Shown: positions 51,521-62,087 of the stretch, one piece after another
Layout of the letters: each line of letters opens with the position of its first letter
Numbering within the stretch: position 1 is the stretch's first letter
Assembly (NCBI RefSeq): GCF_026151205.1
Contig: NC_087077.1
Coordinates: 5,480,483 to 5,544,482 of the forward strand
DNA from: Bolinopsis microptera
Lineage: Eukaryota; Ctenophora; Tentaculata; Lobata; Bolinopsidae
DNA: 64,000 nucleotides
Direction: 5' to 3'
Translations under genes and position numbers: made by a program
The notes under the pieces: model-generated
What the model was told of the DNA's origin: nothing
Seen by the model: the letters and a program-made list of their open reading frames with translations, nothing else
The model's database searches: none

Positions 51521-54500
51521 TCACAAGTGTTGGTGGATGTGTTTCTGAAGGTTGCTAAACAGGATCCTGGTCCTTGGATCCTTATCTAAGCACCTCCGAA
51601 TGATGAACTCTACGGGATTATTGCTGGAAGAGAGAGATGGAGGGCTGCTACTTCCCCCACTTAGTCTGCTGAGTCTGCCTGCTCCCACCATGCAGTAATG
51701 CAGGACTGAACCGAACCTGGGGAGGAGAGGTGTTAGGGGCGAGGCTAAGGCGAGAACGCCACATGTTGTGCAGAGTGGTAGTAGATATAATCTTTCTCGA
51801 TCATTTAAGTGATCTATAAGTTAATCTACTTAAAATGAAAGCAATCAGCCGTCTAAACTCTTGCCGGAGGTGAAAGATAAGAAAGATTAGAGGGAATACT
51901 TACTTCCAGACTAGAGTCTGAAGAGGACTACAAACTCCGTATTTCTTAGCTTCCGGGGGCAGGTTACTGCTGTCTTTAGGTGCTTTATAACTGTTAAATT
52001 AATCTAGAGTTAGAGAGAAATGATTTAGAAACGAGAGATTCGGTGAGTGGTGGTGGAAACAATCAAGTTAGAAACTTAAGTCATGACAGCCATTAAAGTG
52101 CACTCTAGTTAGTCTAGCGTTACTTACGGTTCCTTGCTGTGAGATAGCGAGGTAGCATGACCGAATCCCACTAGTTTGATCTGCTTTGTCGCTGGGTTGT
52201 AGAGGATGTTCTCCTGGGACAGGTCTCGGTGGTCCACTCCGTTTACTACACAAGTGTTCAGAGCTGTAGCTAGCTGTCTTGCTAACTGTGGGGAGAGGGT
52301 GGGTTAGGAGGGGAGATTAAAAGGTGGGAGTTAATTCAAATTTAACTGATTTAGCTTGGAGATTTATATTTTGTTAATTTGAAATGACTAGTGGGAGAGG
52401 CTGGACAATAACTAAATCACTAGTACCTTGTAAAGCGAAGGGAGGTCCAGAGGACCGTGGGAGATAACGTAGTCTCTGAGAACTGAGTAACCCTCTGGAA
52501 ACTCCATAACCTGACGAGACAATACGATTAGACAGTGCGCTAGAATGCAATTAATTAATAAGTAGTCTGAGATCAGTTAACAAGTAGTCTGCAATCAGTT
52601 AATTGGTGATGTCTGAGAAGTATGAAGTAGGATGACGAATAATATCACATATTAACAGCGTGTCAACAAACTGGCGTGGGTTTAATTACACGACTCTAAC
52701 AGTATTAGCGTTGGAAACAACCCTGGTAACCCTGGTAACTCACCATAGCCCAACAACCCTGGTAACCCTGGTAACTCACCATAGCCCAACAACCCTGGTA
52801 ACCCTGGTAACTCACCATAGCCCAACAACCCTGGTAACCCTGGTAACCCTGGTAACTCACCATAGCCCAACAACCCTGGTAACCCTGGTAACTCACCATA
52901 GCCCAACAACCCTGGTAACCCTGGTAACTCACCATAGCCCAACAACCCTGGTAACCCTGGTAACTCACCATAGCCCAACAACCCTGGTAACCCTGGTAAC
53001 TCACCATAGCCCAACAACCCTGGTAACCCTGGTAACTCACCATAGCCCAACAACCCTGGTAACCCTGGTAACTCACCATAGCCCAACAACCCTGGTAAAC
53101 CTGGTAACCCTGGTAACCCTGGTAAACCTGGTAACCCTGGTAACCCTGGTAACTCACCATAGCCCAACAACCCTGGTAACCCTGGTAACTCACCATAGCC
53201 CAACAACCCTGGTAACCCTGGTAACTCACCATAGCCCAACAACCCTGGTAACCCTGGTAACTCACCATAGCCCAACAACCCTGGTCAACGTAGCAGCCAT
53301 CGTACCGTATTGTCTCTGGAGACTGACAAACAGTTCCATACACAAACTCAGCGGGCAACTTCCCTACAGTCTGCGGAGATGGTTACTGTGTTTATAGCTG
53401 ATCATAGAGAAAATTATTGAGGTGAGTATATTGGGGATATACAGATATTTTAAGTCTTGTGTCGTATTTTTATGAGCGACATTTGGGACAATTGACTGAC
53501 AAAAATTTAAAGAACGTAAAAACCAGAACAATAATTTTGGGTACTTACCAGGTCAATCTGATCCTGTTTCCGATTGCAGAATATCTTCTGAAGAACGGTC
53601 TCGTTGTTGAAGCACTGTACCACGTTTGTAGGAACGAACTTAATAGCGACCACCGATCTGTTCTTAACATGGGTGGCGAGGTGAACTGATCCTAGACGGC
53701 ATCTGGGGAAAGAGAGAGGGTATATTAGTGGTGGGGTAAAGATGATCTGTAGTAAATACTGAACTTCAATTAGCTGTGAAAAATACATAACACGTTTGAA
53801 ATTACGATTTATTTCAACTATAAATCACTCATCGCTGATAAAATCATTCCTGTTTAATGTTTATTATGCAATCAAGTTTCAGAAAGTTCTTGAAAGTACT
53901 AGAAAGTTCTCCATACCTGCTAATCTCGTTCAGAACAACGTAAGTATCAGCTACAATGTGCATTTTGTGTTCCAGATAGACTAGCTCGATCTTATTCTCT
54001 GAGTTCAGGAGACTGATGGGCTTCTTCTGAGGAGAAAATATTTTAGTGGGAGAAATTAAATTTACGAGTAAAATTCGGAGAGGCAAATGGGTCTTAAGAA
54101 ATACAGTAGTGGGATGTGGAAGAGTTTATAGGACTAGGAGCTATATGACATCAACAATAAAAATAAAGATACGGTGGGAAATAAAGTAACATGTGAAAAG
54201 ATTGACTAGGATAATAGGAGTTCACAATAGCTTGCGATTCAAAAAATCTACTATCATTTCATAGCCAAATTGTTGAAGAAGCATGTAGCATAAATACTTT
54301 CAGATAACAAACATTTATAAGCAAACTAACAGATGTTAAGATCGTCATGACATAGTAGGGTAATCAAACAGAAGTCAGTTAACTAAAAAGTACTAAGATC
54401 AAGTTTTGAATCAGTGCAGCACACAGACTAACGCTTTTAAACGAAAGTTTTGCTAATTTATTTATTAGATTACCATTAGCATACGAAACACCTTACAATT

Positions 54501-57500
54501 ACCTTAAAGAATCAGGTAATTGTTTCCACGTGTGTGACTAACCAATTAAAGGCTGTATCCCTGAGGGGGTGTAACAGGTAACTCCAACTGGCGCAGAACA
54601 ATCGGTAGAGGAAATGAAAGTAGGTGTGAAGGAAACAAAAAGGTGGAGCGACTATCAGCTACTATGACAGAAAGTGTGAGAAGTATACTGGAAAGCAGCA
54701 GTGTAGGGTTCTTATAATGTGAAACTCGAGATAATACTGACCGGGTATGCAGCTAATGAAACGACCCATCTCAATCCAATTAGCGCATGTGAAACCAAGT
54801 CACGTGGACTATTGGTTACCATGGTCACGATAATCACGTGATCTGAGTAGGACAGGTTTGGCATGTTCTCATTTGGTTGGGTCAAATGTTAAAAACGGTG
54901 GACTTGACAACAAGGTGGCCTGTACTTACTCTTAAATGATTGGCTTGTGAGTACGCAAGCACTGGGAATAAAGACCTGACTTGATTGGAATAAGCAGTTC
55001 GAATAACGCCCAGAACGGATGACTCTGAGATTGGTCCTGTTTCTACAAGAATCAGCTCATACAGAATGGTTTCTAATTGGGTTTAGAGTTAACTATGGTT
55101 TCACTTCTTATAGATATCACATTTAGGAGGATTCTTATTAACATTATCTTCTGATGAGGGGCTAGGTGTGGCCACGACTCATGAACGTGAAATATCAATC
55201 CCATATTAATCGATGGAGGATTTGGTGGTATGATTAATGGCAGTGGTGTGAGGGAACCACAAATTAGATGGTGATTGTGTAAGAAATATTAGCGATAGTT
55301 TTGTAATATTGAATACCATAATTTATACAAAATACCCTCAGTGGCTACTTTCTGAGGACTCTGTATAATAACCGACAGCCAAGGTATAGGAGAAGTTGAG
55401 ATCTGTATTGTGCTACTAATTTACCAGCATTCACTAGTCATTGTAGGATAGTGTATGCTCTTAAAATATGTTTTGTGTCACGAATTTACCTTAACATACT
55501 AACTCCGTCGACAGCTCAATAATTCATAATGTAAACAATATGTTAATATAGAACATTTTATCCGTCTCGCATACCGTGACAATCTTGTATTTCCAACTAC
55601 AAACTACCACGTAAATATTTTAACATTATTCACGTTATCTACGAGTAAGATCACTGCAAATGATGGGGAACATTATCATAACACTGATCACACTATTGGT
55701 GGATCCAGTAGGAGGGAACCCAAACGATCCTCGTCGCTTCAATGCTCTTAAGTTTGGGAACAATCTGCCAGATTACATCACCTACAAACCGGACATGGGA
55801 CCACTGCAGAATGCATTCAGTGTATGTTCATGGGTCCGGAGTCTTAGAACGACTGGTATCCCGGTTTGGTTATCTTATGCGCTCAGAACTAGTTACAGTA
55901 GTAGTCACAACAGTAGTCACAACGAGATATCGGATTATGGGAAATGGAACTTCATTTTTGACGATGACGGATGGAAATTTATAGGCATATGATGGAATGA
56001 TAATCGGTGGATCCAAATTATGGTCCCAAATCATTAGATACTAGGGCATTAAGCATTAAGTCTAGTTAGCATTTAGTCTAGTTAGCAACATATCCAACGA
56101 TTATCATGGCAATGAATCTTTACGTAATTTTGAAGTGGAATCCTATATCACCAGAAAAAGGACTGTTTGGTAACTTAACAAGGCCCAGGCCCCAGGGGCT
56201 AGGGCACGTGCACCTGTTTTTAATGAGCTCACACTATTTGAATTGAAGAAACAATGAGAAATGCCAAAAATGTTAATTGACATATCACGTTTTGTTGGTT
56301 ATTAGTCAACATTTGGCAAACACCTTGAGCTCAAACACCTTAATAGGTAATATGTCAAATTTCTTATGCCTTCGTTCAAACGTTTCAGGAAGGGGTTTGA
56401 AAAATCGGAAAATTTGCTTTCCATCATGAAAATGAGCCTTTTCTTATAACTGTTGATATCATCAATTCAATGTAAAAGCAGATAGTAGACATAGCCAAAA
56501 TAATGCACGATAACTTAGATTAAGAGACAGCACACAAAGAAATAATGTCCTGCTCCGTGCTTTCTCGTGTGATTACATGCTCATCAGGATGGGCATAACT
56601 TAATAAGTTAATGATCAGCAATGATTTCTAATCCAGTTATGTGATTTATTTGTCTATAATTGTGAAGCTCTCTGTTATTAATGGTGTTAAGTGTTAACAC
56701 ACTCCCCAATACTCGACTGTTGTTCGCACAGGTGGCTGGTTAAATACCACTGTAACTTTCCCGGCTCTTTAGACTCTTGTAATTGCGGCCGCTAAATATT
56801 TGGGAAGCTGTGACTTTTGGAGCTCCTACACGTACTGGTCTGGGAAATGTTGACAACAATATGGCAAGAACTGGTTACTAGAGATTAGGAAAGGTGTTGC
56901 TGAACTATACTCTGTATACGTCACAGCAGTTATAATGAACGGTTGATTTGGGTCAAATTATTAACCAAGAATTTGAACGTTTTTATGGTCTACACGGAGA
57001 GAACGTAATGTATGATAGAAAGGTTCGTCAAAAATAGGTATAAGGAGAACTAAACTAGAAAAATAAAAGCTAGAAAAGCTACAAATTCTCCACTTAGTCT
57101 CTTGAAGTCGAAGTTATTTTATAAAGTTAAGCAGAAAGAAATCTTCGAATTATAAGATAGATCACTATTGCAGGAAAGCGAAACCACAACTTTTCTTCAA
57201 GATCAAATATGGTTATAAATCCTCCTTTCAACCAATCTTTCAACTGACTACTAATTTTCAAAGTTTTAAACTGCCCATGTAGGCATGATATAATTATACG
57301 TCATGTGAGCATAATATACGTCAATGACTTCCTTTTACAAAGATGAAGTATGACGATGGAAATGGAACCAACAAAGATTTTAAAAATCACCAGTACCGAA
57401 ATTGGTTTCTCTTTGACATACGTTGCATGCCACTTTTCGCGCGCGTAACATGTATCAAGTTTCTCTAGAAGCTGACCAGCGATGCATCCAGGAAAGAGAG

Positions 57501-58851
57501 ACAGCAGCAGAGAGCAATATGAACCTGTGACGTTAACAATAATCACGGCCACTTTCGCTATTTAAGAACTGTCTGAGTGCAGTGCACAGTGCCAGTTCCA
57601 ATTAAATGAAATATGTATTTACTACTACTACGGCTTTCTTACCAAAGAAATGCGAAAGCAATCAATAATCATATTAGTCGCTTATAAGCTTGTAAAGGGT
57701 TGCGAGTCAGAGGGCTCAGTACTCATTGGTGGTTCATAACATGTTGAGCACTACACGATACGGATAATGTAGAAACCCCTGCAGTCCACATTATGCAGTA
57801 AACAAGTAATGAGATACGAAAAATGAGCGTATCAATGAAAAAATGACTTAGTGTCACCTTGATATAAAAGACCAAAGGGTAGCACAATATCAACGCAATC
57901 TGATATATTTAATGAAACGTTGCAGATTTATATTTTATCCCCATTCATCGCTGCCATGTGAGAACATTGAGTTCGCTTGAAAAAGAAAAAAGAAATAAAA
58001 AAGTATAGTACTAGTAAGGACATGACAAGAATTGGAGGCAAGGTTAAATAGAGACATGACAAGATCTAGAGACAATTTCCAATTTCAAACACCATAGAGA
58101 CATGACAAGTTTAAATACAGAAAAGCTTAAATGGAGACGAACCTGTGTTATGAGCATGCTGCGATTGTTTCTGGATCTTGTGAAGTAGTGATAGCTATCA
58201 AAAGTAATCCAAGGGGACGAAGACTAGAAGATGATCAAGGAATACAAATTTTCCTGATAAATACTGATATTAAGTTCCTAATACCAAGGTTGGTATTTAT
58301 ACTGCCCAACATGCAGCTGATTTGTAAGGCGGAACCCAATATTATCAAATCGAATAGCCCCCAAGGTTCTGTTTAATTGAATGGGCTTCAAATGTATCAC
58401 GTGATAGGTTTCCACGGTAACATGTGACAGGTTTCCTCGGTGAAAGCATGCAGCGAAACCCTATCTGTGACATTAATTGGGTCGCAGGATCCTGATTCCG
58501 GAAATATCTCGGGTCACGTGATCAAATCGGCCAATCAAAGTGCAGGCGAGGACTGCGTCCACCAATAGGATCGCGAGATTATCTCACGTGACAGATCAGT
58601 CCAATCCTTTCAAACCCAACAATGGGATCCCATTAGCGACTCCTGATTTGATACAATATGGGCTTACCTGTATCTAAATGGGCATTTAAATTAATGTCAT
58701 CAGATTAGGTCAAACAATAATCCAGGTAAATTGTCGTAAATAGTAACATTAGCACGAGCAGTCGTGCCGGCTGAAACTGGGGACTAAATCTTACTGTTTC
58801 TTGAAGTGACTGAATAGAGTCTTGCGATGTGAAGTGGAGTTTATCATCCAT
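51521..58851 (-). CDS. PIM-like protein kinase with degenerate DFG (8 exons)
   Basis: Exons on the minus strand: 58851-58795, 54026-53917, 53702-53549, 53370-53266, 52510-52427, 52285-52128, 51990-51904, 51716-51521. Phases agree, giving 316 residues. Motifs in order: a degenerate glycine loop (ISRCRLGSVHLA), VAIKF with the ATP-binding Lys, a helix C Glu, a hinge around VMEFPEG, HRDLSQENIL (catalytic loop with Asp and Asn, but Ser for the usual Lys), then LVGFGHA where DFG should be, so the Mg-binding Asp is Gly. PPE and VWKFGSVLHYCMVG follow, and RCLDKDPRTRI closes the C-lobe. Length and HRDxxxENIL suggest a PIM/CAMK-like origin. Loss of the DFG Asp suggests a pseudokinase or an atypical mechanism. 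Exon 1 is the least certain: it is joined across 4.8 kb on the basis of ATG, donor and phase alone. Exon 4 ends at the first of 14 tandem donors. Confidence 0.75.
52716..53285 (-). repeat. 36-bp minisatellite made of exon end plus splice donor (kinase gene)
   Basis: On the minus strand most units are CAGGGTTGTTGGGCTATG|GTGAGTTACCAGGGTTAC. The exon 4 end with its donor ATG|GTGAGT occurs 14 times. Units of 36 bp, plus 12-bp GGTTACCAG-type insertions, keep the frame open as GCWAMVSYQGYQ through the whole array. Confidence 0.95.
54027..58794. other. Kinase intron 1 apart from the pentraxin-like ORF
   Basis: 4.77 kb holding the pentraxin-like ORF at 55660-55992. Elsewhere I see no repeat array, TIR pair or convincing exon. 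A minus-strand ORF at 57552-57301 with one hydrophobic stretch is too weak to call. Confidence 0.4.
55660..55992 (+). CDS. Pentraxin-like domain, N-terminal half only
   Basis: An ORF of 110 residues beginning with a probable signal peptide (MMGNIIITLITLLVDPVGG). FNALKFGNN, then QNAFSVCSWVRSLRTTGIPVWLSYA and NEISDYGKW, follow the order of the first strands of a pentraxin/LamG-like fold (F-S-V-C-x-W-V ... P-x-F/W-S-Y-A ... N-E-I). A full domain needs about 200 residues including a second Cys-Trp block and calcium-binding acidic residues. Those are missing, and no donor site before the stop leads to a recognisable next exon. It may be a truncated gene, a pseudogene, or the first exon of one I failed to follow. 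Nested antisense in kinase intron 1. Confidence 0.5.
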   Translation: MMGNIIITLITLLVDPVGGNPNDPRRFNALKFGNNLPDYITYKPDMGPLQNAFSVCSWVRSLRTTGIPVWLSYALRTSYSSSHNSSHNEISDYGKWNFIFDDDGWKFIGI

Positions 58852-59319
58852 TGAATCGAAGCAAAGTAGTGACGAATGCTAAACAGGATTATGAGTTCAA
58901 GACATAAGAATCACAAAAAAATCGTAAGAGTTGAAATTCATACTCTACATACCATAGCTTGGTTACACTTTTTGTAACCTAGGATACTACTACTAGTTTC
59001 CTCTGCACGACTGTAAGTGTAAAAATCCCAGAAGTTAGGATCTTAATTTACAGTTACATAATCCCATAACATTGCGTTTAAGGCTCCATAATTTATGGGC
59101 TCAGGTTTCTAGGTGTGCTTATGTTCTGGTGCCCTTACTATTTGTACATTTCATGTCCGCCTTTACTTTATACAGATAAATTTTAAATTTACATAGGTTC
59201 ATATATCACATTTTAGCTAATAAAACGTTTTCCGTAATCGAAGTGTCACACTCTAGGAGCTATCTCCTGTATCGATGTAGCAGTGCACGTGACTTCTTCA
59301 CAAGCTAAAATACTGATGC
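58852..59319. other. Short divergent intergenic region
   Basis: 468 bp separate the proposed start of the kinase gene (-) from the start of the 211-residue gene (+). If both starts are right, it should hold a bidirectional promoter. No TATA box stands out. Confidence 0.4.
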
Positions 59320-60490
59320 ATGACACTCAGCACTACACTCTTTGTCCGCAATTATTTCGTATTCTGTGCTTGTAGTTCGATATATTCAGTAGATTTGCAG
59401 ATAATGAAAGCTCAATCCCTCGTGGACGAAGTCTACAGCTTACCCCCGCTCCAAAAAACACCGCCCACCGGTAGCCGTAGTTTCTCAAGACATCAGCTGC
59501 CTAATGGATATATTGTCACATACTGTGACAATCTGACTCATGTTCCGTCAGTTAAAAAGGAGTTCAAGCCTAACCCTGAGGTAGGAGTTGCGATGTTCAA
59601 GGTTGGGAATAGTGGCGGGATATATTGTGGGACGTTAATCAATTCGTAGATGATAGTACTAAGATATAGCAGACCTACTGAACTAATGAGGGGTGGATCT
59701 ACTATTGAGTATTGAGATGTTACACCAGCGCGGCAATCTAGTTTACGTCTTTTATTAAAGATTTTGACTTGGCTTCACAACAGCACGCTATTGCTCGTAT
59801 CTTATGAATAAATTAAAATTAGACGAACTACAAACCTCAGTTTACACCAATCTTGATGCACGATAGCTACGATCTTGCCAGCACTTGCCAGCAATTAAAC
59901 CCAACTGTTTCAGGTCTCAAAGCGACTAAAATCTCTATCAGACTTCAGTCACAGCGTCTCTGCATCTCTGGGCACTAAATCCTACTTCGAGAACGCTCAA
60001 AAGCCTGGCAAGAGACGGCCCCGACAGAAGAACACATCCAAAGCTCGAGCTCAGACTGGCTTCCAGTACTGGTATAAAGACACTAAACAGCTGCCTGATA
60101 AGAGGGTTAGGTCTCACGGAGCTTTCGGATCTAAGAATACTGTGCTAGGTAAGTGTGGCACCGTGGTTTGTTAATTACCTTGTAATTAGTTAATTAGTGG
60201 TGTAGTAATGTTAGTTATTTTGTATCCGATCTGTAAACTCGTAAAATCAAACAGCTTGTACATTGTACACCATAGCCTGAGGGTTAACAACTCCACTAAT
60301 ATCTCATAACTTTTAACCTAAATCTAACAATTAACAACTTCCTCGTTCAGGATTGAGCGGAGGATCGAGTCACATCAAATCTCAGCCGGTAAACGCTCTC
60401 CACTTCTCACGACCCACTGCCAACTTAGAGAGCATGATCAAAGCAACCGCTCCTCTTCAATGGATCGGGGCTACCTTCCAGAATATGTAG
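59320..60490 (+). CDS. Unrecognised basic 211-residue protein (3 exons)
   Basis: Exons 59320-59580, 59914-60148 and 60351-60490 have GT-AG borders and agreeing phases. The protein has a possible hydrophobic start (LFVRNYFVFCACSSIYSV), then Pro/Ser-rich LPPLQKTPPTGSRSFSRHQL, a basic middle (KPGKRRPRQKNTSKARAQ), an aromatic GFQYWYKDTKQLPDKR, and an end LQWIGATFQNM. If translation starts at the second ATG (59404), the hydrophobic segment is lost. I recognise no domain. Its low-complexity, basic, tyrosine/tryptophan-punctuated style is seen in some axonemal proteins, but that is a guess. Confidence 0.65.
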
Positions 60491-60781
60491 AGTGTATGTA
60501 GAGGATTATGGGAACCAGCCTTCAATATACAGTAGATCAACTATAGTGAGCAACGGATAACAAGACTCTTACAGTTTAACGAGACCTCAGACCCTTCGGT
60601 TGGAAATGTGTGGTCTGTTCGTGCTTATATAACGCTTCAACCGGTTCTAATGAACAAATTCAGATGTGTACAAGTTAAGAATTCGTTGACAATTTGAGTC
60701 ATGATAGACAAGATGAAGAATTTGTTAGTTCGAGCTTCCAGACACTAACATGATCTAACAGACGACCTGGTCTGATGAACT

Positions 60782-60819
<38 letters not shown>

Positions 60820-61133
60820 AAAAACAGTCGTATGAAAATCATCAAGTTTGTCAATTTGTTGACTTTTTTAGTGATTTTTGGTGGTTTTACTTAAGTTTCG
60901 CTGAATTTATGATACCGATTTCTTGTCTTCTATAAATAAGTTACATAATTCATAATAAAACTTTATCGAAATAATCGCGAACGTTGACCCACATAAAATT
61001 GTGAAACTAATTGAGTGACTTAACTTTGAAAGCTAAAGAAAAAGCGTTTGACCGTATAGCACGGAATGTGCAAAACCGTCTCGATTGAACCAAATAACTA
61101 GGGTTAAAAAGCATTTGCCGAAAATAAGAAAAT
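60491..61133. other. Convergent intergenic region
   Basis: 3' flank shared by the 211-residue gene (+) and UBFD1 (-). It holds a (GA)n run at about 60783-60820 and otherwise nothing recognisable. Confidence 0.5.
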
Positions 61134-62087
61134 CTAAAAAAATGTCTGCCATTTTCCCAAAATGGTGTCCTTGACAGCGTCCACGTATTGGGCGGGAATC
61201 CAGTAGATCCAGTAGATTGACAATTCGGTCGGTCCCAGCTGTATACCCTGAAACGGATCATCTGTCAGAGTTCAACACACAGGAGGAGGATAGTCGCTTG
61301 AGATCGGAGATTTCAAAAAGTTACTCTTCTAAACACTCGGTTCCGGTCCGGCAGCAAAACCCCCAGATCGCGATCGGTCGGTTCAAAAAGGTACACATAC
61401 CTTAATAAAAAGTCATTACACGTACTATAACGATTTAAAAGTTTGTGAAATTAATGTAACGATATTTACCAGTATGTAGTACTCAGGGTTAGCTTCAATC
61501 TTTTCACTGACAACGTTTCTAATGCTACTCATACTAATCTTCTCCGTCCGTGCTGAAAAAGAGAAGAGTGCTGAAAATATTTATTGGAAACTTTCTTACC
61601 GATCAACTCTTAGGGCTCTTTACAGTAAGACAAAATAACAAGAAAGTAGAAACTGGATTGAAATTTATGCCATGAAATGCCATTTAAGTTTAGCCGCCAA
61701 CACTTTCTCATTTGTATCAGGTTCATGTGCATTGAGCATTTCTAAACTATTCGGACTTAGTTTACAATAATAAAGAGATACAACAAATAACTTTAAACAG
61801 CCATTAGACAGCTGAAAGAAAATTTTTGCAAATATACGGTTATTTTGAAAGAGAATCTATCTCTTATTAGAAGAGAAAGAGGATCTATCTCTTTATCACA
61901 CTCATGTTATCCCACCTTTAGTTCCGATCCACAATGAATCCTCTTCAAGTTTAAAGGTAAGTCTGACTTTGCCCCCAGTTTTGTTGACCATACCGTTGAG
62001 GGGATGTGAAGGTAGCGGTTGTTTCACCCCGATAATCCCAGGCATGGCATCCTCCGGTTTTCCTTTGTCTAATACTTTCTGGTGGAT
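61134..62087 (-). CDS. UBFD1: UBFD1, last three exons (partial at 5' end)
   Basis: Minus-strand exons 62087-61916, 61552-61470 and 61247-61134 join in phase to about 122 residues that follow the C-terminal half of ubiquitin domain-containing protein UBFD1. HQKVLDKGKPEDAMPGI leads to NKTGGKVRLTFKLEEDSLW, then RTEKISMSSIRNVVSEKIE, and the close YWIYWIPAQYVDAVKDTILG with KWQTFF before the stop. The N-terminal ubiquitin-like domain is not seen; its exons should lie further right, past 62087 or beyond the window edge. The first exon here starts in phase 0 after an AG. UBFD1 is a conserved, little-studied protein reported in connection with NF-kappaB signalling; no role can be read from the sequence. 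Confidence 0.88.

Noticed and set aside
52682-53397. Repeat ORFs on both strands over the 36-bp array
   Set aside because: Periodicity effect. Only the short segment at the exon 4 border is supported as coding.
57301-57552. Minus-strand ORF with a hydrophobic segment
   Set aside because: Short, no homology recognised, no supporting splice structure.
61217-61405. Plus-strand ORF followed by a donor-like GTACAC
   Set aside because: It overlaps the last UBFD1 exon on the other strand, has no partner exon, and the rest falls in a UBFD1 intron.
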